The notes: a model not told the origin generated them from the sequence alone. A DNA stretch of 44,021 nucleotides from Gammaproteobacteria bacterium (GCA_019911805.1 JAIOJV010000075.1:1-44021); one strand, 5' to 3'; positions 27,871 to 38,477 are shown, counted from the first letter of the stretch. Program-made: numbers and translations.

Positions 27871-28678
27871 TCACCCGCAGCTGCAGGGGCTGTACCTCCA
27901 GCACCCGCTGCATCGCCTCACGGCGGCGGACGCACCGCTGGTCTACAGCAATTTCATCAGCAGCCTCGACGGGCGCATCGCCCTGCCCAGTCCTGGCCGC
28001 ACAAGCCACCGGGTCCCGCCGGCCATCGGCAATGCGCGCGACTGGCGGCTCTACCAGGAGCTCGGCGCACAGGCCGACCTGCTGATCACCAGCGCGCGCT
28101 ACTTCCGGCAGCTCGCACAGGGCGAGGCCCAGGATCTGCTGCCGGTGGGGCCGGCGGATCGGTTCGGCGATCTGCAGGCCTGGCGGCGGGCCAACGGTCT
28201 GGGCGCCCAGCCCGACCTCGCCATCTTCAGTGCCAGTCTGGAGATCCCCGCGGAGGCGATCGCGATCTATGCCGAGCGGCGGCTGCACGTCATGACGGGC
28301 GCCGGTGCCGACCGGGGGCGCATCGCGGCACTGCAGGCGGCGGGGATCGAGGTCCATCAGGTGGGCGGCGGCGCCACGGCCGACGGGGGGCTGGCCATCG
28401 CCGCCTTGCAGGCGGCGGGCTATCGGCGCATCTATGCGATCGCCGGTCCCTCGGTATTTCATGCCCTGGTATGCGCCGGTGTTCTCAACCGTCTGTATAT
28501 CAGCTTCGCGCACCGCCTGCTCGGCGGTAAGGATTTCGACACCGTCATCTGGGGTCCCGAGCTGGCACCGGCGCCGATACTGCGGCTGCGTTCACTGTTC
28601 TACGATGCCCATGCACCCGCAGATGCCGGCCAGCTGCTGGCCTGCTACGACCTGCCCACGCCGACGAGCACCCGCTGA
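27830..28678 (+). CDS. RibD C-terminal-type (dihydrofolate reductase-like) pyrimidine reductase
   Basis: Protein of 282 residues with a RibD_C fold: VYSNFISSLDGRIALPSPGR near residue 40, DLLITSARYFRQL, GIEVHQVGGGATADGGLAIA and YAIAGPSVFHALVCAGVLNRLY. These are the substrate- and NADPH-binding positions of the 5-amino-6-ribosylaminouracil-phosphate reductase family. There is no deaminase domain, so this is a stand-alone reductase homologue, and its true substrate is uncertain. It overlaps the TSUP permease gene by 41 bases. Confidence 0.82.
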   Translation: MPGDLLQLYPPSSDHPQLQGLYLQHPLHRLTAADAPLVYSNFISSLDGRIALPSPGRTSHRVPPAIGNARDWRLYQELGAQADLLITSARYFRQLAQGEAQDLLPVGPADRFGDLQAWRRANGLGAQPDLAIFSASLEIPAEAIAIYAERRLHVMTGAGADRGRIAALQAAGIEVHQVGGGATADGGLAIAALQAAGYRRIYAIAGPSVFHALVCAGVLNRLYISFAHRLLGGKDFDTVIWGPELAPAPILRLRSLFYDAHAPADAGQLLACYDLPTPTSTR

Positions 28679-28710
28679 ACACCTGGAACGCAGGCGACGT
28701 GCGACTCCGG

Positions 28711-29139
28711 TCACCCTGCACTGCTTTCATAGGCGCGCTGCGCCAGCAAGGCCGCACGCACCTGGGCGAGCGGCACGACGGTACCGCGATCGATGCCTTC
28801 GCAGCGGGTGGCCTCGGCACGCCACGCACCACGGCTGCGCAGCACCTCGGGCCAGAACGGATAGGTACGGCACTGGGTCGGACGCGCGGCATAGACGCGG
28901 CAGCGTCCGCGGGCGTCGAGGAAGCTGCAGCGCCCGTCGCGGCGCAGGGCGATGGTCAGCTCACCACTGCCCAGGTACCGCAGATAGCGGCGCCGGAACC
29001 AGAGGCGGCTCAGCCCCAGCAGTGTGCGTATCGCCTCGGCCTCACCCCGCTTCAGAAAGACATGATAATCCCCACCGCCACTGCAGCAGCGGCCGCACTC
29101 CGTGCACTGGAAACGCAACGGTTCGAGCTCGAAAAACAT
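28711..29139 (-). CDS. YkgJ-family cysteine-cluster protein
   Basis: Small cytoplasmic protein of 142 residues with the CxxCxxCC cluster CTECGRCCSGGG at about residues 12-23, followed by CSFLDARGRCRVYAARPTQC and YPFWPE, the typical layout of the YkgJ/FliB-like zinc- or iron-binding family. The function of the family is not established. I chose the ATG at 29139, with GAGGG upstream. It is transcribed away from the repeat array at 29218-29541, convergent with the RibD_C gene. Confidence 0.85.
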   Translation of the reverse strand: MFFELEPLRFQCTECGRCCSGGGDYHVFLKRGEAEAIRTLLGLSRLWFRRRYLRYLGSGELTIALRRDGRCSFLDARGRCRVYAARPTQCRTYPFWPEVLRSRGAWRAEATRCEGIDRGTVVPLAQVRAALLAQRAYESSAG

Positions 29140-29217
29140 CGATGATCCCTCTGTCCGGTGACGATGAAACCCGCGGCTGGAGCCTTGCTGGCGTCCTGTG
29201 TATGTTACCAAAACCTG

Positions 29218-29541
29218 CATTAACAAAACCTCACGCCGTGTCGGCAGGTGTCGGCCGCATGGACGCGGCCGTCAAGCCTACATGGACGAGGTGAGGCCGC
29301 GGAGCGGTCGAGAAGGTGCCCTGGGGCACAAGGTGAGGCCGCGGAGCGGTCGAGAAGGTGCCCTGGGGCACAAGGTGAGGCCGCGGAGCGGTCGAGAAGG
29401 TGCCCTGGGGCACAAGGTGAGGCCGCGGAGCGGTCGAGAGGGTGCCCTGGGGCACAAGGTGAGGCCGCGGAGCGGTCGAGAGGGTGCCCTGGGGCATGTA
29501 TTCACGGTGTCCTGCCGACGCGGCGTGAGGCTTTGTTAATG
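29218..29541. repeat. Five 42-bp direct repeats enclosed by 31-bp inverted arms
   Basis: Outer arms at 29218-29248 (CATTAACAAAACCTCACGCC and on) and 29511-29541 are inverted repeats with 29 of 31 positions matching. Between them five 42-bp units start at 29291, 29333, 29375, 29417 and 29459; each begins GTGAGGCCGCGGAGCGGTCG and contains the perfect hairpin GTGCCC-tg-GGGCAC. The last two units differ from the first three by one base (AGAGGG for AGAAGG) and the fifth is truncated after 29497. The unit length is a multiple of three, so long false open frames run through it. It fills the divergent gap 29140-29577. Confidence 0.93.
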
Positions 29542-29577
29542 ACTGCCTTAGTGACAGCCTTTCCCTGGAGACCCGTT

Positions 29578-30093
29578 GTGACTACACGCCGATCCATCTA
29601 CCGCGGTGCCGTCGTCGATCTCGGCATCGAGTCCGTTACGCTGCCGGATGGCAACGACATCGAACTGGAGGTCGTACGACATCCGGGCGGTGCGGCCGTC
29701 TGTGCACTCGACGCACGCGGCGCGGTCTGTCTGCTGCGCCAGTACCGCCACGCGGCGGGCGGCTGGTTGTGGGAACTGCCGGCCGGCAAGCTCGAGTCGG
29801 GCGAATCGGCCCTGCGGACGGCGCAGCGCGAACTCGCCGAAGAGGCCGGGCTCGAGGCCGGCGACTGGCAGGCACTCGCCCAGGTATTCACCACGCCCGG
29901 CTTCTGCGACGAGGTCATCCATCTGTTTCTCGCCCGGGATCTGCGCACCGTGCCGGTGCGGCACGAGGCGCACGAATGCATCGAGGTCCACTGGCGACCG
30001 TTCGATGCGGCACTCGCCATGGCCGATCGTGGCGAGATCCGCGATGCGAAGACGCTGCTGGGTCTGTTCTGCGCGGCGCGCCGATCCCCTTGA
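29578..30093 (+). CDS. NUDIX hydrolase, ADP-ribose pyrophosphatase-like
   Basis: Hydrolyses nucleoside diphosphate derivatives, most likely ADP-ribose by overall similarity to NudF. It has 171 residues. A complete NUDIX box is visible at about residues 64-86: GKLESGESALRTAQRELAEE-AGL. The N-terminal RRSIYRGAVVDLG and LLRQYRHAAGGWLWELPAG are typical of the ADP-ribose branch. GTG 29578 is chosen, with GGAG 7 bases upstream. ATG 29539 is the alternative; it lies exactly at the end of the right inverted arm of the repeat element, so the repeat could also donate a start. Confidence 0.85.
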   Translation: MTTRRSIYRGAVVDLGIESVTLPDGNDIELEVVRHPGGAAVCALDARGAVCLLRQYRHAAGGWLWELPAGKLESGESALRTAQRELAEEAGLEAGDWQALAQVFTTPGFCDEVIHLFLARDLRTVPVRHEAHECIEVHWRPFDAALAMADRGEIRDAKTLLGLFCAARRSP

Positions 30094-30179
30094 CCCAGCA
30101 GCGCTGGAACGCTCCGCCGTTCTGAGCAACAGGGGCGAACTGCTACACTGTCGCCACCCTCTCAGCCGGGTGTCCCGTC

Positions 30180-31133
30180 ATGCACACTGGTGTAATTCTC
30201 GATCTGGATACGCTGCACCCCAGCGACCTTGACCTGTCGGACCTGTACGCGACCCTGCCCGATTGGACCAGCCACGCGCGCACGGCGCCCGCAGAGGCCG
30301 CTGCCCACCTGCAAGGTGCACAGGTGGCGGTCACCAACAAAGCGATTATCGATGCGGCGGCACTGGCCCAGGCCGAGTCGCTACGCCTCATCTGCATCGC
30401 CGCCACCGGCACCAACAACGTCGATCTCGCGGCCGCCGCGGCACACGGCATCGCGGTCACCAACGTCACGGGCTATGGCACACCCTCGGTGGTCGAACAC
30501 ACCTTCGCACTGATCCTGGCACTCAAACGCCGTCTAGCCGAGCATCGGCAGGCCGCCATGGAACGCTGGCGGCAGCAGGCGGACTTCTGCATGCTCGATT
30601 ATCCCACCACGGAACTGGCAGGCGGGATCCTGGGCATCGTCGGGTACGGGGAACTGGGCCGGGCGGCGGCGGCGCTCGGCCGCGCCTTCGGCATGGAGGT
30701 CGTGATCGCCCAACGTCCCGGTGGCGATGACCGCGCCGGGCGCCTGCCGCTGAGCGAACTGTTGCGCGTGGCGGACGTGGTCAGCCTGCATTGCCCACTC
30801 ACGCCGGCGACGCGCAACCTCATCGGCAGCGACGAACTGGCGTTGATGAAGCCGGGCGCGCTGTTGATCAACACCGCCCGCGGCGGTCTCGTCGACGAGG
30901 CCGCCCTGCTCGCCGCCCTGCGTGCCGGGCGGCCGGGCGGCGCCGGCCTGGATGTGCTGACGGAGGAGCCGCCCCGCCATGGCAATCCGCTGCTGGCGCC
31001 CGCTCTGCCGAACCTGATCGTCACCCCGCACATCGCCTGGGCGAGCCGCGAGGCGCGCCAGCGGCTGGTCGATGGCGTCGCTGCCAACATCCGCGCCTTC
31101 TGCGCGGGTGAGGTGCGCAACCGTGTCTGCTGA
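30180..31133 (+). CDS. D-2-hydroxyacid dehydrogenase (hydroxypyruvate/glycerate dehydrogenase type)
   Basis: NAD-dependent 2-ketoacid reductase of 317 residues. The Rossmann motif is GILGIVGYGELGRAAAALG. The catalytic triad of the family is visible: Arg in LLINTARGGLVDEAAL, Glu in LTEEPP and His in VTPHIAWASREARQRL. The order and length fit HprA-type hydroxypyruvate reductase, but the closest paralogues (lactate or phosphonate dehydrogenases) cannot be excluded by eye. ATG 30180 lies 86 bases after the NUDIX gene. The downstream gene is convergent. Confidence 0.88.
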   Translation: MHTGVILDLDTLHPSDLDLSDLYATLPDWTSHARTAPAEAAAHLQGAQVAVTNKAIIDAAALAQAESLRLICIAATGTNNVDLAAAAAHGIAVTNVTGYGTPSVVEHTFALILALKRRLAEHRQAAMERWRQQADFCMLDYPTTELAGGILGIVGYGELGRAAAALGRAFGMEVVIAQRPGGDDRAGRLPLSELLRVADVVSLHCPLTPATRNLIGSDELALMKPGALLINTARGGLVDEAALLAALRAGRPGGAGLDVLTEEPPRHGNPLLAPALPNLIVTPHIAWASREARQRLVDGVAANIRAFCAGEVRNRVC

Positions 31134-31145
31134 CGGCCGTGGCGC

Positions 31146-32090
31146 TCAGTCCCGCGGCGAGGGTTGCACGCGTTGCCAATTGGTTCCGTGGCGGCACACC
31201 TCGTGCTTCGCCCAGCGAGCGAAGTCGATCCGGCTGGAAGTCCCGTTGCGACGCCGGCCGCTGCCGGCAACGACCCGGTAATCGATCAGTGTCTCTGACT
31301 CCTCCCCGGCGCTCTCTGCAGTAATCTGCCGCACCGACCATGCGGCGCCATACTTGCCGTTCGAGTAGCAGTGGCTGACGCGCAGCGCCTCGACCGGCAC
31401 ATGCGTGCTCTGGGCGTGATGCTCGGCCAGGCGATAGATGCTGGAGAGATCGTCGCCGGAGACATCGACATAGGTACCCACCTGACGCAGGGCCAGGTCG
31501 AGATCCTTGGTCGACAACACCGGCGGCAGCGGTTTCGAAGACTGCACCGGCTGCAGCACGCGATGTAGATGCGCCGGATAGCGCCGCCAGGAGAAGATGA
31601 AGTTCACGGCGATGGCCGCCACCAGGATCACCAGGACGTTGAGCCCCACCGGCAGCAACAGATATCCATAGCCCAATGACTGGATCTCCGCGCCACCGAT
31701 CACCGCCACCAGCGCGCTCGCCCCGCCGGGCGGATGGACGCAGCCGAGAAAATACATCGCTATGATCGCACTGCCGACGGCGATCGCGCTGGCCAGATGG
31801 ATGTCCGGGATCGCCTGGGCGCAGGCAACGCCGATGGCCGCAGAGATCAGATGCCCCCCGATCAGGTTCCAGGGCTGGGAGAGCTTGCCGTGTGGGGCGG
31901 CGAACAACAGCACTGCGGAGGCGCCCATGGAGGCGACCACATACGGCACGCTGCTGTCGGCGAGCACCGCGGCACTGGCCAGGAAGATCGCGAAGACCCC
32001 CAGAAAGCCACTGACTCCTGAAATGATTTTTTCGCCATAGCCGGTGGTATCGGGCTCGATGCCGAGGTAGTCGAACCAAGTCTGAAACAT
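31146..32090 (-). CDS. HPP-family integral membrane protein with a C-terminal cytoplasmic domain
   Basis: Protein of 314 residues. The N-terminal half has four hydrophobic helices with the HPP family signature VHPPGGASALVAV and the accompanying SMGASAVLLFAAPHG..LSQPWNLIGGH. The HPP family includes putative nitrite/anion transporters in chloroplasts and cyanobacteria. The C-terminal 135 residues or so (from STKDLDLALRQVGTYVDVSG) are soluble and not a CBS pair that I can recognise. I chose the ATG at 32090 by the family start. No convincing ribosome-binding site is seen. It is divergent from yhcB. Confidence 0.8.
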   Translation of the reverse strand: MFQTWFDYLGIEPDTTGYGEKIISGVSGFLGVFAIFLASAAVLADSSVPYVVASMGASAVLLFAAPHGKLSQPWNLIGGHLISAAIGVACAQAIPDIHLASAIAVGSAIIAMYFLGCVHPPGGASALVAVIGGAEIQSLGYGYLLLPVGLNVLVILVAAIAVNFIFSWRRYPAHLHRVLQPVQSSKPLPPVLSTKDLDLALRQVGTYVDVSGDDLSSIYRLAEHHAQSTHVPVEALRVSHCYSNGKYGAAWSVRQITAESAGEESETLIDYRVVAGSGRRRNGTSSRIDFARWAKHEVCRHGTNWQRVQPSPRD

Positions 32091-32372
32091 AGTGAGCGGG
32101 TACGTGAGTCGAGGTGAGCAGGTGTAGGATCTGCGACCGGAATCGCGCCCCGTGCCTCGCGGTTTATGGGTGATCTCGAGTTCGCAGCGGGCGCCGGGAC
32201 ACGGCCGCCCCCGCTGCCGGGCGCGTATCATAACGCACCGACCCCGCCTGTACACCCAGGCACCAACCACGCCCGTCGCGCGGGATCATACCCGGCAGAG
32301 CGACCCTGCCCAATCGGCAGCGAGGTCGATATACTAGCCCCGCAACGACGCGACACAGCGGTGGAACTCGGC

Positions 32373-32891
32373 ATGGCCTGGAACTGGGGAATCGGCATCA
32401 TCACCTTCGCCTTCGGCTTGGGCATCGGCTTTGCGGTCGCCTATGTACTCATCCCACGCGGCCAGCGCCTGCGCGAACTCGAGGAGGAACTGGCGACCGC
32501 GCGTACGGCCCTCGAGAACTACCGCGGCGAGGTGAACCGGCATTTCCAGAAGACTGCGGAGCTCTTCGGCGACATGACGGACCGCTACCGGGCTGTCTAT
32601 CGGCATATGGCGCAGGGTGCGCAGACGCTATGTGAGGACCAGCCGCCGGCCCTGCAGCTGGAGATCGTCGACCACGGCCGGCTTACGGACACCGCAGCCG
32701 GCGGCACGTCCCCGCCGGTGCCGCGCCCAGCCGAGGACGACCTCGTCGACCCCGAGAGCGACCCGCACGCGGACACCCCAGCGGTGGATCCGGTCCCGAC
32801 CGGGCCCACCGACCAGGACGACACGTATCTGGGCGAAGCACCGCAGGTACCGACACTGGACGATCGCGGGCAGGACACGCGTCAGCGGTAA
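32373..32891 (+). CDS. YhcB/ZapG-like (DUF1043) inner-membrane protein
   Basis: Membrane-anchored protein of 172 residues: one N-terminal helix (NWGIGIITFAFGLGIGFAVA), then a coiled-coil (LRELEEELATARTALENYRG) and the family core HFQKTAELFGDMTDRYRAVY-RHMA, as in E. coli YhcB. YhcB links the cell-division and envelope machineries. The C-terminal 70 residues are acidic and rich in Pro, Asp and Thr. The start at 32373 is by family alignment; GTG 32361 is possible. Confidence 0.82.
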   Translation: MAWNWGIGIITFAFGLGIGFAVAYVLIPRGQRLRELEEELATARTALENYRGEVNRHFQKTAELFGDMTDRYRAVYRHMAQGAQTLCEDQPPALQLEIVDHGRLTDTAAGGTSPPVPRPAEDDLVDPESDPHADTPAVDPVPTGPTDQDDTYLGEAPQVPTLDDRGQDTRQR

Positions 32892-33314
32892 GTCACGAGC
32901 TGCCCGGCGTTACCGGTCGGAACCCGTTCGGGAAGCAGGGCAATAGACCACCGCCGCACTTCCAGCGCCTTGGTCGCCGACACACCGTCACGGTCAGCTG
33001 GCGGTGCTCGCGCCGTCCGGGCTGGGTACCGGACCGCATGCGCCCCCCCAGCGGCCACCCCACAGTGCGCAGGACCGCTCTGAATTCATGCATTTTTTCT
33101 GCGCCCCTGCGCCTCTGTGTTGCGTCAGCCTGGCAACCCAGGATTTCCCTAATTTAGTTATTTATCATATAATTACTTGGATGGTGGGACACCACCTCGG
33201 AACCCCTCTGATACACCCTGGATACCGTCCTCCGGGTGGGCGCCGCAGAAATCCCGTCGCGCGGAACGCCGCTACTGTATAATCCGCCCTCTTTTTCGCT
33301 CAGGTAGTGCCGCC
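32892..33314. other. Gap upstream of typA with a half-repeat and promoter region
   Basis: No gene was seen. At 33092-33126 a single-sided run CTGCGCCCCTGCGCCTCTGT resembles one arm of the short-unit repeat families elsewhere in the window, without a partner arm. A short AT-rich patch follows (about 33148-33180). A perfect TATAAT lies at 33278-33283, 32 bases before the typA start, without a good -35. Confidence 0.5.
33278..33283 (+). promoter_or_regulatory. Candidate -10 box of typA
   Basis: Exact TATAAT 32 bases upstream of the GTG start of typA. The hexamer 17 bp upstream (CGTCGC) is not a recognisable -35, so an activator or the TG just before the box may compensate. Confidence 0.45.
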
Positions 33315-35147
<1,833 letters not shown>

Positions 35148-35189
35148 GCCGGGCGACAAACCACGCCAGGCCGGCGGTGCTCTTGGCTC

Positions 35190-36803
35190 CTAGGTCCCGG
35201 TCCGGCCCATCAGCTCGACGCCCTGGCTGTGCAGATAATCGTCGTAGCTGCCACTGAAATCGACGACGCCGGTCGGCGTCAGTTCGATGATGCGCGTCGC
35301 CAGGGACGAGACGAACTCGCGGTCGTGGCTGACGAAGATCAGTGTGCCGGGATAGTTTTCCAGGGCGCTGTTGAGCGACTCGATGGATTCCATGTCGAGG
35401 TGGTTGGTCGGTTCGTCCATCACCAGGATGTTCGGGCGCGCGAGCATCAGCTTGCCGAACAGCATGCGGCCCTGCTCGCCGCCGGACAGGACCTTCACGG
35501 ACTTGCCGGTCTCGTCCGACGAGAACAGCAGGCGGCCCAGGGTGCCGCGGATCACCTGTTCGTCGTCCCCGGGTCTCTGCCACTGACTCATCCAGTCGAA
35601 CAGCGTCATGTCGGTCGCGAAGTCGGCGGCATGGTCCTGGGCGAAATAGCCGATGTCGACATTCTCCGACCATTTCACGGTCCCGTCGTCGGGCGGCAGC
35701 TCGCCGACCAGTGTGCGCAGCAGCGTGCTCTTGCCGATGCCATTCGGACCGATCACCGCGACGCGCTCGCCGACCTCGACCATCAGATCGAGGTTGCGGA
35801 ACAACGGCGTCCCACCATAACCCTTGCTCACTCCGTCGAGCTCCAGCGCCAGACGATAGAGTTTCTTGGCCTGGTCGAAGCGGATGAAGGGATTCACGCG
35901 GCTCGACGGTTTGATTTCGTCGAGCTTGATCTTCTCGATCTGCCGGGCGCGTGAGGTCGCCTGCTTCGCCTTGGAGGCGTTGGCGGAGAAGCGGCTGACG
36001 AAGGCCTGCAGGTCGGCGATCTGCGCCTTCTTCTTGGCATTGTCGGCGTACAGGCGCTCGCGTGCCTGGGTCGAGGCGCTCATGTACTCGTCGTAATTGC
36101 CCGGATAGATGCGCAGTTCTCCGTAGTCCAGATCGGCCATGTGCGTACACACGCTGTTCAGAAAGTGACGATCATGGGAGATGATCACCATGGTGCTGTT
36201 GCGGGCGTTGAGCACGCCCTCCAGCCAGCGGATGGTGTTGATGTCCAGGTTGTTGGTCGGCTCGTCGAGCAGCAGGATGTCGGGGTCGGCGAACAGCGCC
36301 TGCGCCAGCAGCACGCGCAGCTTCCAGCCGGGTGCCACCGCACTCATCGGTCCGGTGTGCTGCTCCAGCGGGATATCCAGGCCGAACAGCAGCTCGCCGG
36401 CGCGCGCCTCGGCGGTATAGCCGTCCAGCTCGGCGAAGCGCACCTCGAGATCGGCGACGCGCATGCCGTCCTCTTCGGTCATCTCGGGCAGCGCGTAGAT
36501 GCGTTCGCGTTCCTGCTTCACCTCCCAGAGCTCGGTGTGCCCCATGATGACGGTGTCGAGGACCGTGAAATGCTCGAAGGCGAACTGATCCTGGCGCAGC
36601 TTGCCGACCCGCTCGTCGGCATCGACGCTGACGTTGCCCGAGGTCGGCTGCAGGTCGCCGCCGAGGATCTTCATCAAGGTCGACTTGCCGCAGCCGTTGG
36701 CGCCGATGAGGCCGTAGCGGTTGCCATTGCCGAATTTGACCGAGATGTTCTCGAACAGGGGCTTGGGCCCGAACTGCATGGTGAGATTGGCGGTGATGAT
36801 CAA
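35190..36803 (-). CDS. ybiT: ABC-F ATPase YbiT
   Basis: Soluble ABC-F protein with two nucleotide-binding domains, of the class that acts on the ribosome. It has 537 residues. Walker A motifs are GANGCGKST and GPNGIGKST, the second signature is [10 protein letters not shown], and Walker B motifs are [12 protein letters not shown] and [12 protein letters not shown]. The linker contains [20 protein letters not shown]. It matches E. coli YbiT closely along its length ([20 protein letters not shown] at the start). The first domain has [13 protein letters not shown] where LSGGQ is expected, as in E. coli YbiT. The start is a TTG at 36803 (GGAAAC upstream); no ATG fits. Confidence 0.93.
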   Translation of the reverse strand: MIITANLTMQFGPKPLFENISVKFGNGNRYGLIGANGCGKSTLMKILGGDLQPTSGNVSVDADERVGKLRQDQFAFEHFTVLDTVIMGHTELWEVKQERERIYALPEMTEEDGMRVADLEVRFAELDGYTAEARAGELLFGLDIPLEQHTGPMSAVAPGWKLRVLLAQALFADPDILLLDEPTNNLDINTIRWLEGVLNARNSTMVIISHDRHFLNSVCTHMADLDYGELRIYPGNYDEYMSASTQARERLYADNAKKKAQIADLQAFVSRFSANASKAKQATSRARQIEKIKLDEIKPSSRVNPFIRFDQAKKLYRLALELDGVSKGYGGTPLFRNLDLMVEVGERVAVIGPNGIGKSTLLRTLVGELPPDDGTVKWSENVDIGYFAQDHAADFATDMTLFDWMSQWQRPGDDEQVIRGTLGRLLFSSDETGKSVKVLSGGEQGRMLFGKLMLARPNILVMDEPTNHLDMESIESLNSALENYPGTLIFVSHDREFVSSLATRIIELTPTGVVDFSGSYDDYLHSQGVELMGRTGT

Positions 36804-37028
36804 TGTACTGTTTCCAAAGTCATGAATGTTGAACGTGCACGACGGCAGACCGCGGCCTGTTGCCGAGTGAGGTCCCTGAAAAGCCGGATACGGCATGCGT
36901 ACTGCAGGAGGGGGACGGGTCGTGCGAGGGCGGTATTGTCTCACATCGGGGCGCAGCGCGCGCGGGCCCTGGTGGCGGGCGGCCCTGCTGCTACCCTGCC
37001 CGTACTCAGGGACTTTTGCAGAGGTCCC

Positions 37029-37235
37029 TCAGGTGTCGCCCGGTGGTTCGTCGTAGACGCCCATGATGGCCTCGAGTTCGCGCTGCAGCAGCCGCCGCTG
37101 CGCTGCATCCAGACCCTCGAACTGCGGCAGCGGCTGCCCTTCCCGCAGGGCCCGGATATAGCCGCGGACGGAACCGCAGCCCTGCTCGCAGAACTCTTCG
37201 ACACAGCGGTCGACGCTGGCATCGCCGGTCGTCAT
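37029..37235 (-). CDS. Small conserved hypothetical protein (68 aa) with a Cys-rich N-terminus
   Basis: Not recognised as a named family. 68 residues: MTTGDASVDRCVEEFCEQGC, then SVRGYIRALREGQPLP and a helical C-terminus (AAQRRLLQRELEAIMGVYDE). Three Cys (11, 16, 20) in a C-x4-C-x3-C pattern suggest metal or disulfide chemistry. The start codon overlaps the stop of the thioredoxin-like gene (4-base overlap, 37232-37235), so the two are co-translated and probably work together. I recall similar short proteins in other gammaproteobacteria without an assigned function. Confidence 0.7.
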   Translation of the reverse strand: MTTGDASVDRCVEEFCEQGCGSVRGYIRALREGQPLPQFEGLDAAQRRLLQRELEAIMGVYDEPPGDT

Positions 37236-37840
37236 GGCGCGGCCGCTCTGACGACCCGTGCGCCGCGAATAGCCGCTCGGCCGGCCCACCACAGCCGCAG
37301 CCTCAGCCCGGGACCGGTGGTGTAACCGGCGGCAGTGGAACGGATCATCCCGGCGCCATCGATGACGAAGAACGCGGGCACACCGCGCACGCCGTAGCGC
37401 TGCGCAAGCTCGCCGTCGGTGTCGCGCAGCACGGCAAAATCCAGCTCATGCTCTTCCATATAGGCGCGCAGCGCGGCCGGTGCGGTATCCTCCAGTGCCA
37501 CGCTCAATACCGGGTAGTCCGCCGCGATGGACCGGATGGTGCCCTGCTCGGCCCGGCACACCGGGCACCAGGTCGCCCAGAAGTAGACCAGCACCGGTCG
37601 GCCGTGGAAATCCGCGAGTGCGCGTGGCGTGCCATCGAGGTCCACGCCCTGGAGCAGCGGGGCGCGGCCGACGACCGCATCCCGCGTCTGATAGAGATGC
37701 ACCGCGACCAGCACGGCCGCCAGCAGCAGCGCATCGCGCAGCCAGCGCCAGTAACGCGACTGCCTGGCCTGGGTATCAGCCTGCGTATGCACGGTCGTAA
37801 CACCACCCAGTGTGCGTTCGTTCACAGAATCCGGCGGCAT
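37232..37840 (-). CDS. Membrane-anchored thioredoxin-like protein disulfide oxidoreductase (TlpA/ScsD type)
   Basis: Protein of 202 residues. An N-terminal membrane anchor (LRDALLLAAVLVAVHLY) is followed by a periplasmic thioredoxin fold: PVLVYFWATWCPVCRAEQGT carries the active site WCPVC, and GVRGVPAFFVID carries the cis-proline. The redox partner and substrate are unknown; ScsD/DsbE-like reductants are the nearest class. The start at 37840 is tentative; a GTG at 37792 would shorten the cytoplasmic tail. The downstream 68-residue Cys protein overlaps its stop. Confidence 0.85.
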   Translation of the reverse strand: MPPDSVNERTLGGVTTVHTQADTQARQSRYWRWLRDALLLAAVLVAVHLYQTRDAVVGRAPLLQGVDLDGTPRALADFHGRPVLVYFWATWCPVCRAEQGTIRSIAADYPVLSVALEDTAPAALRAYMEEHELDFAVLRDTDGELAQRYGVRGVPAFFVIDGAGMIRSTAAGYTTGPGLRLRLWWAGRAAIRGARVVRAAAP

Positions 37841-37937
37841 CTACCTGCCGGAATGGCGATATGTTGACGCTGTTCCGGTCACAGCGATGGCGTTATCTTA
37901 CCCTGTAACCACCTCCCACCCCCAGCCGAGCCGATCA

Positions 37938-38471
37938 ATGACGACACGCACCGCTGCCGCCACCCGCCTTCCGCTCGCTGCGATCATCGGCCTGTGCGCC
38001 GGCTGCGCCGGCATCGGCACGGGCGATCACCACGCCGAGCTGCCTCATCTGAGCCCCGGTCACGATCTGGTCCTCGCCTGGGTGCCGCGCGAGCGTGCCC
38101 AGACCGGGGCCGTCGCCGAGGCGGCCGCGCATATCGCGCTGGCCAAGGCCAAGCGCGCCGCCGAGGCAGAGTTGTGCGGCGGCACCTGGTTGTTTTCGGG
38201 CACGCTCGAGCAGGACAGTCGGGCCGTGCTCGCCGTGGCCCCCGAGTCGCTCGGTGGTTTCACCGGCTGGCAGGTACGCATCCGCTGGGCACCGCACGTC
38301 GCCGAGTGCGGCGTCAGTCCGCAGCGCTATGCGCTCGCCGTGAGCGAGCACCTGCCCGAGTGGATGATGACTCAGTCCAGCCAACCGCTGGCGCTGTTCC
38401 ACCGCGGCACGGCGCTCTATCATCAGGACGCGCCGCCGTATTCCGCCATTGCGCTGCATGGCGCTGACTGA
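37938..38471 (+). CDS. Hypothetical lipoprotein
   Basis: 177 residues. An N-terminal signal (RTAAATRLPLAAIIGLCAGC) ends in a lipobox-like LCAG-C, so it is probably a lipoprotein processed by LspA. The mature part contains two further Cys (LCGGTW and AECGVS) and an Ala/Lys-rich helix (AEAAAHIALAKAKRAAEAEL). I recognise no family. The start at 37938 is set by the signal peptide; the ribosome-binding site is weak. It is divergent from the thioredoxin-like gene and convergent with yihY (6 bases between stops). Confidence 0.65.
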   Translation: MTTRTAAATRLPLAAIIGLCAGCAGIGTGDHHAELPHLSPGHDLVLAWVPRERAQTGAVAEAAAHIALAKAKRAAEAELCGGTWLFSGTLEQDSRAVLAVAPESLGGFTGWQVRIRWAPHVAECGVSPQRYALAVSEHLPEWMMTQSSQPLALFHRGTALYHQDAPPYSAIALHGAD

Positions 38472-38477
38472 CGCCCG

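Noticed and set aside
29291-29497. Direct repeats that could be taken for a CRISPR array
   Set aside because: Units are contiguous with no spacers, the repeat is GC-rich and 42 bp, and no cas gene is present.
29248-29577. Long N-terminal extension of the NUDIX protein made of 14-residue repeats
   Set aside because: It is the translation of the 42-bp array; the NUDIX family starts at about 29578, where a ribosome-binding site exists, and frames are open on both strands only because the unit has no stops.
37010-37031. AGGGAC/GTCCCT hairpin as a terminator of the 68-aa gene
   Set aside because: It overlaps the coding end, the stem is short and there is no T run.
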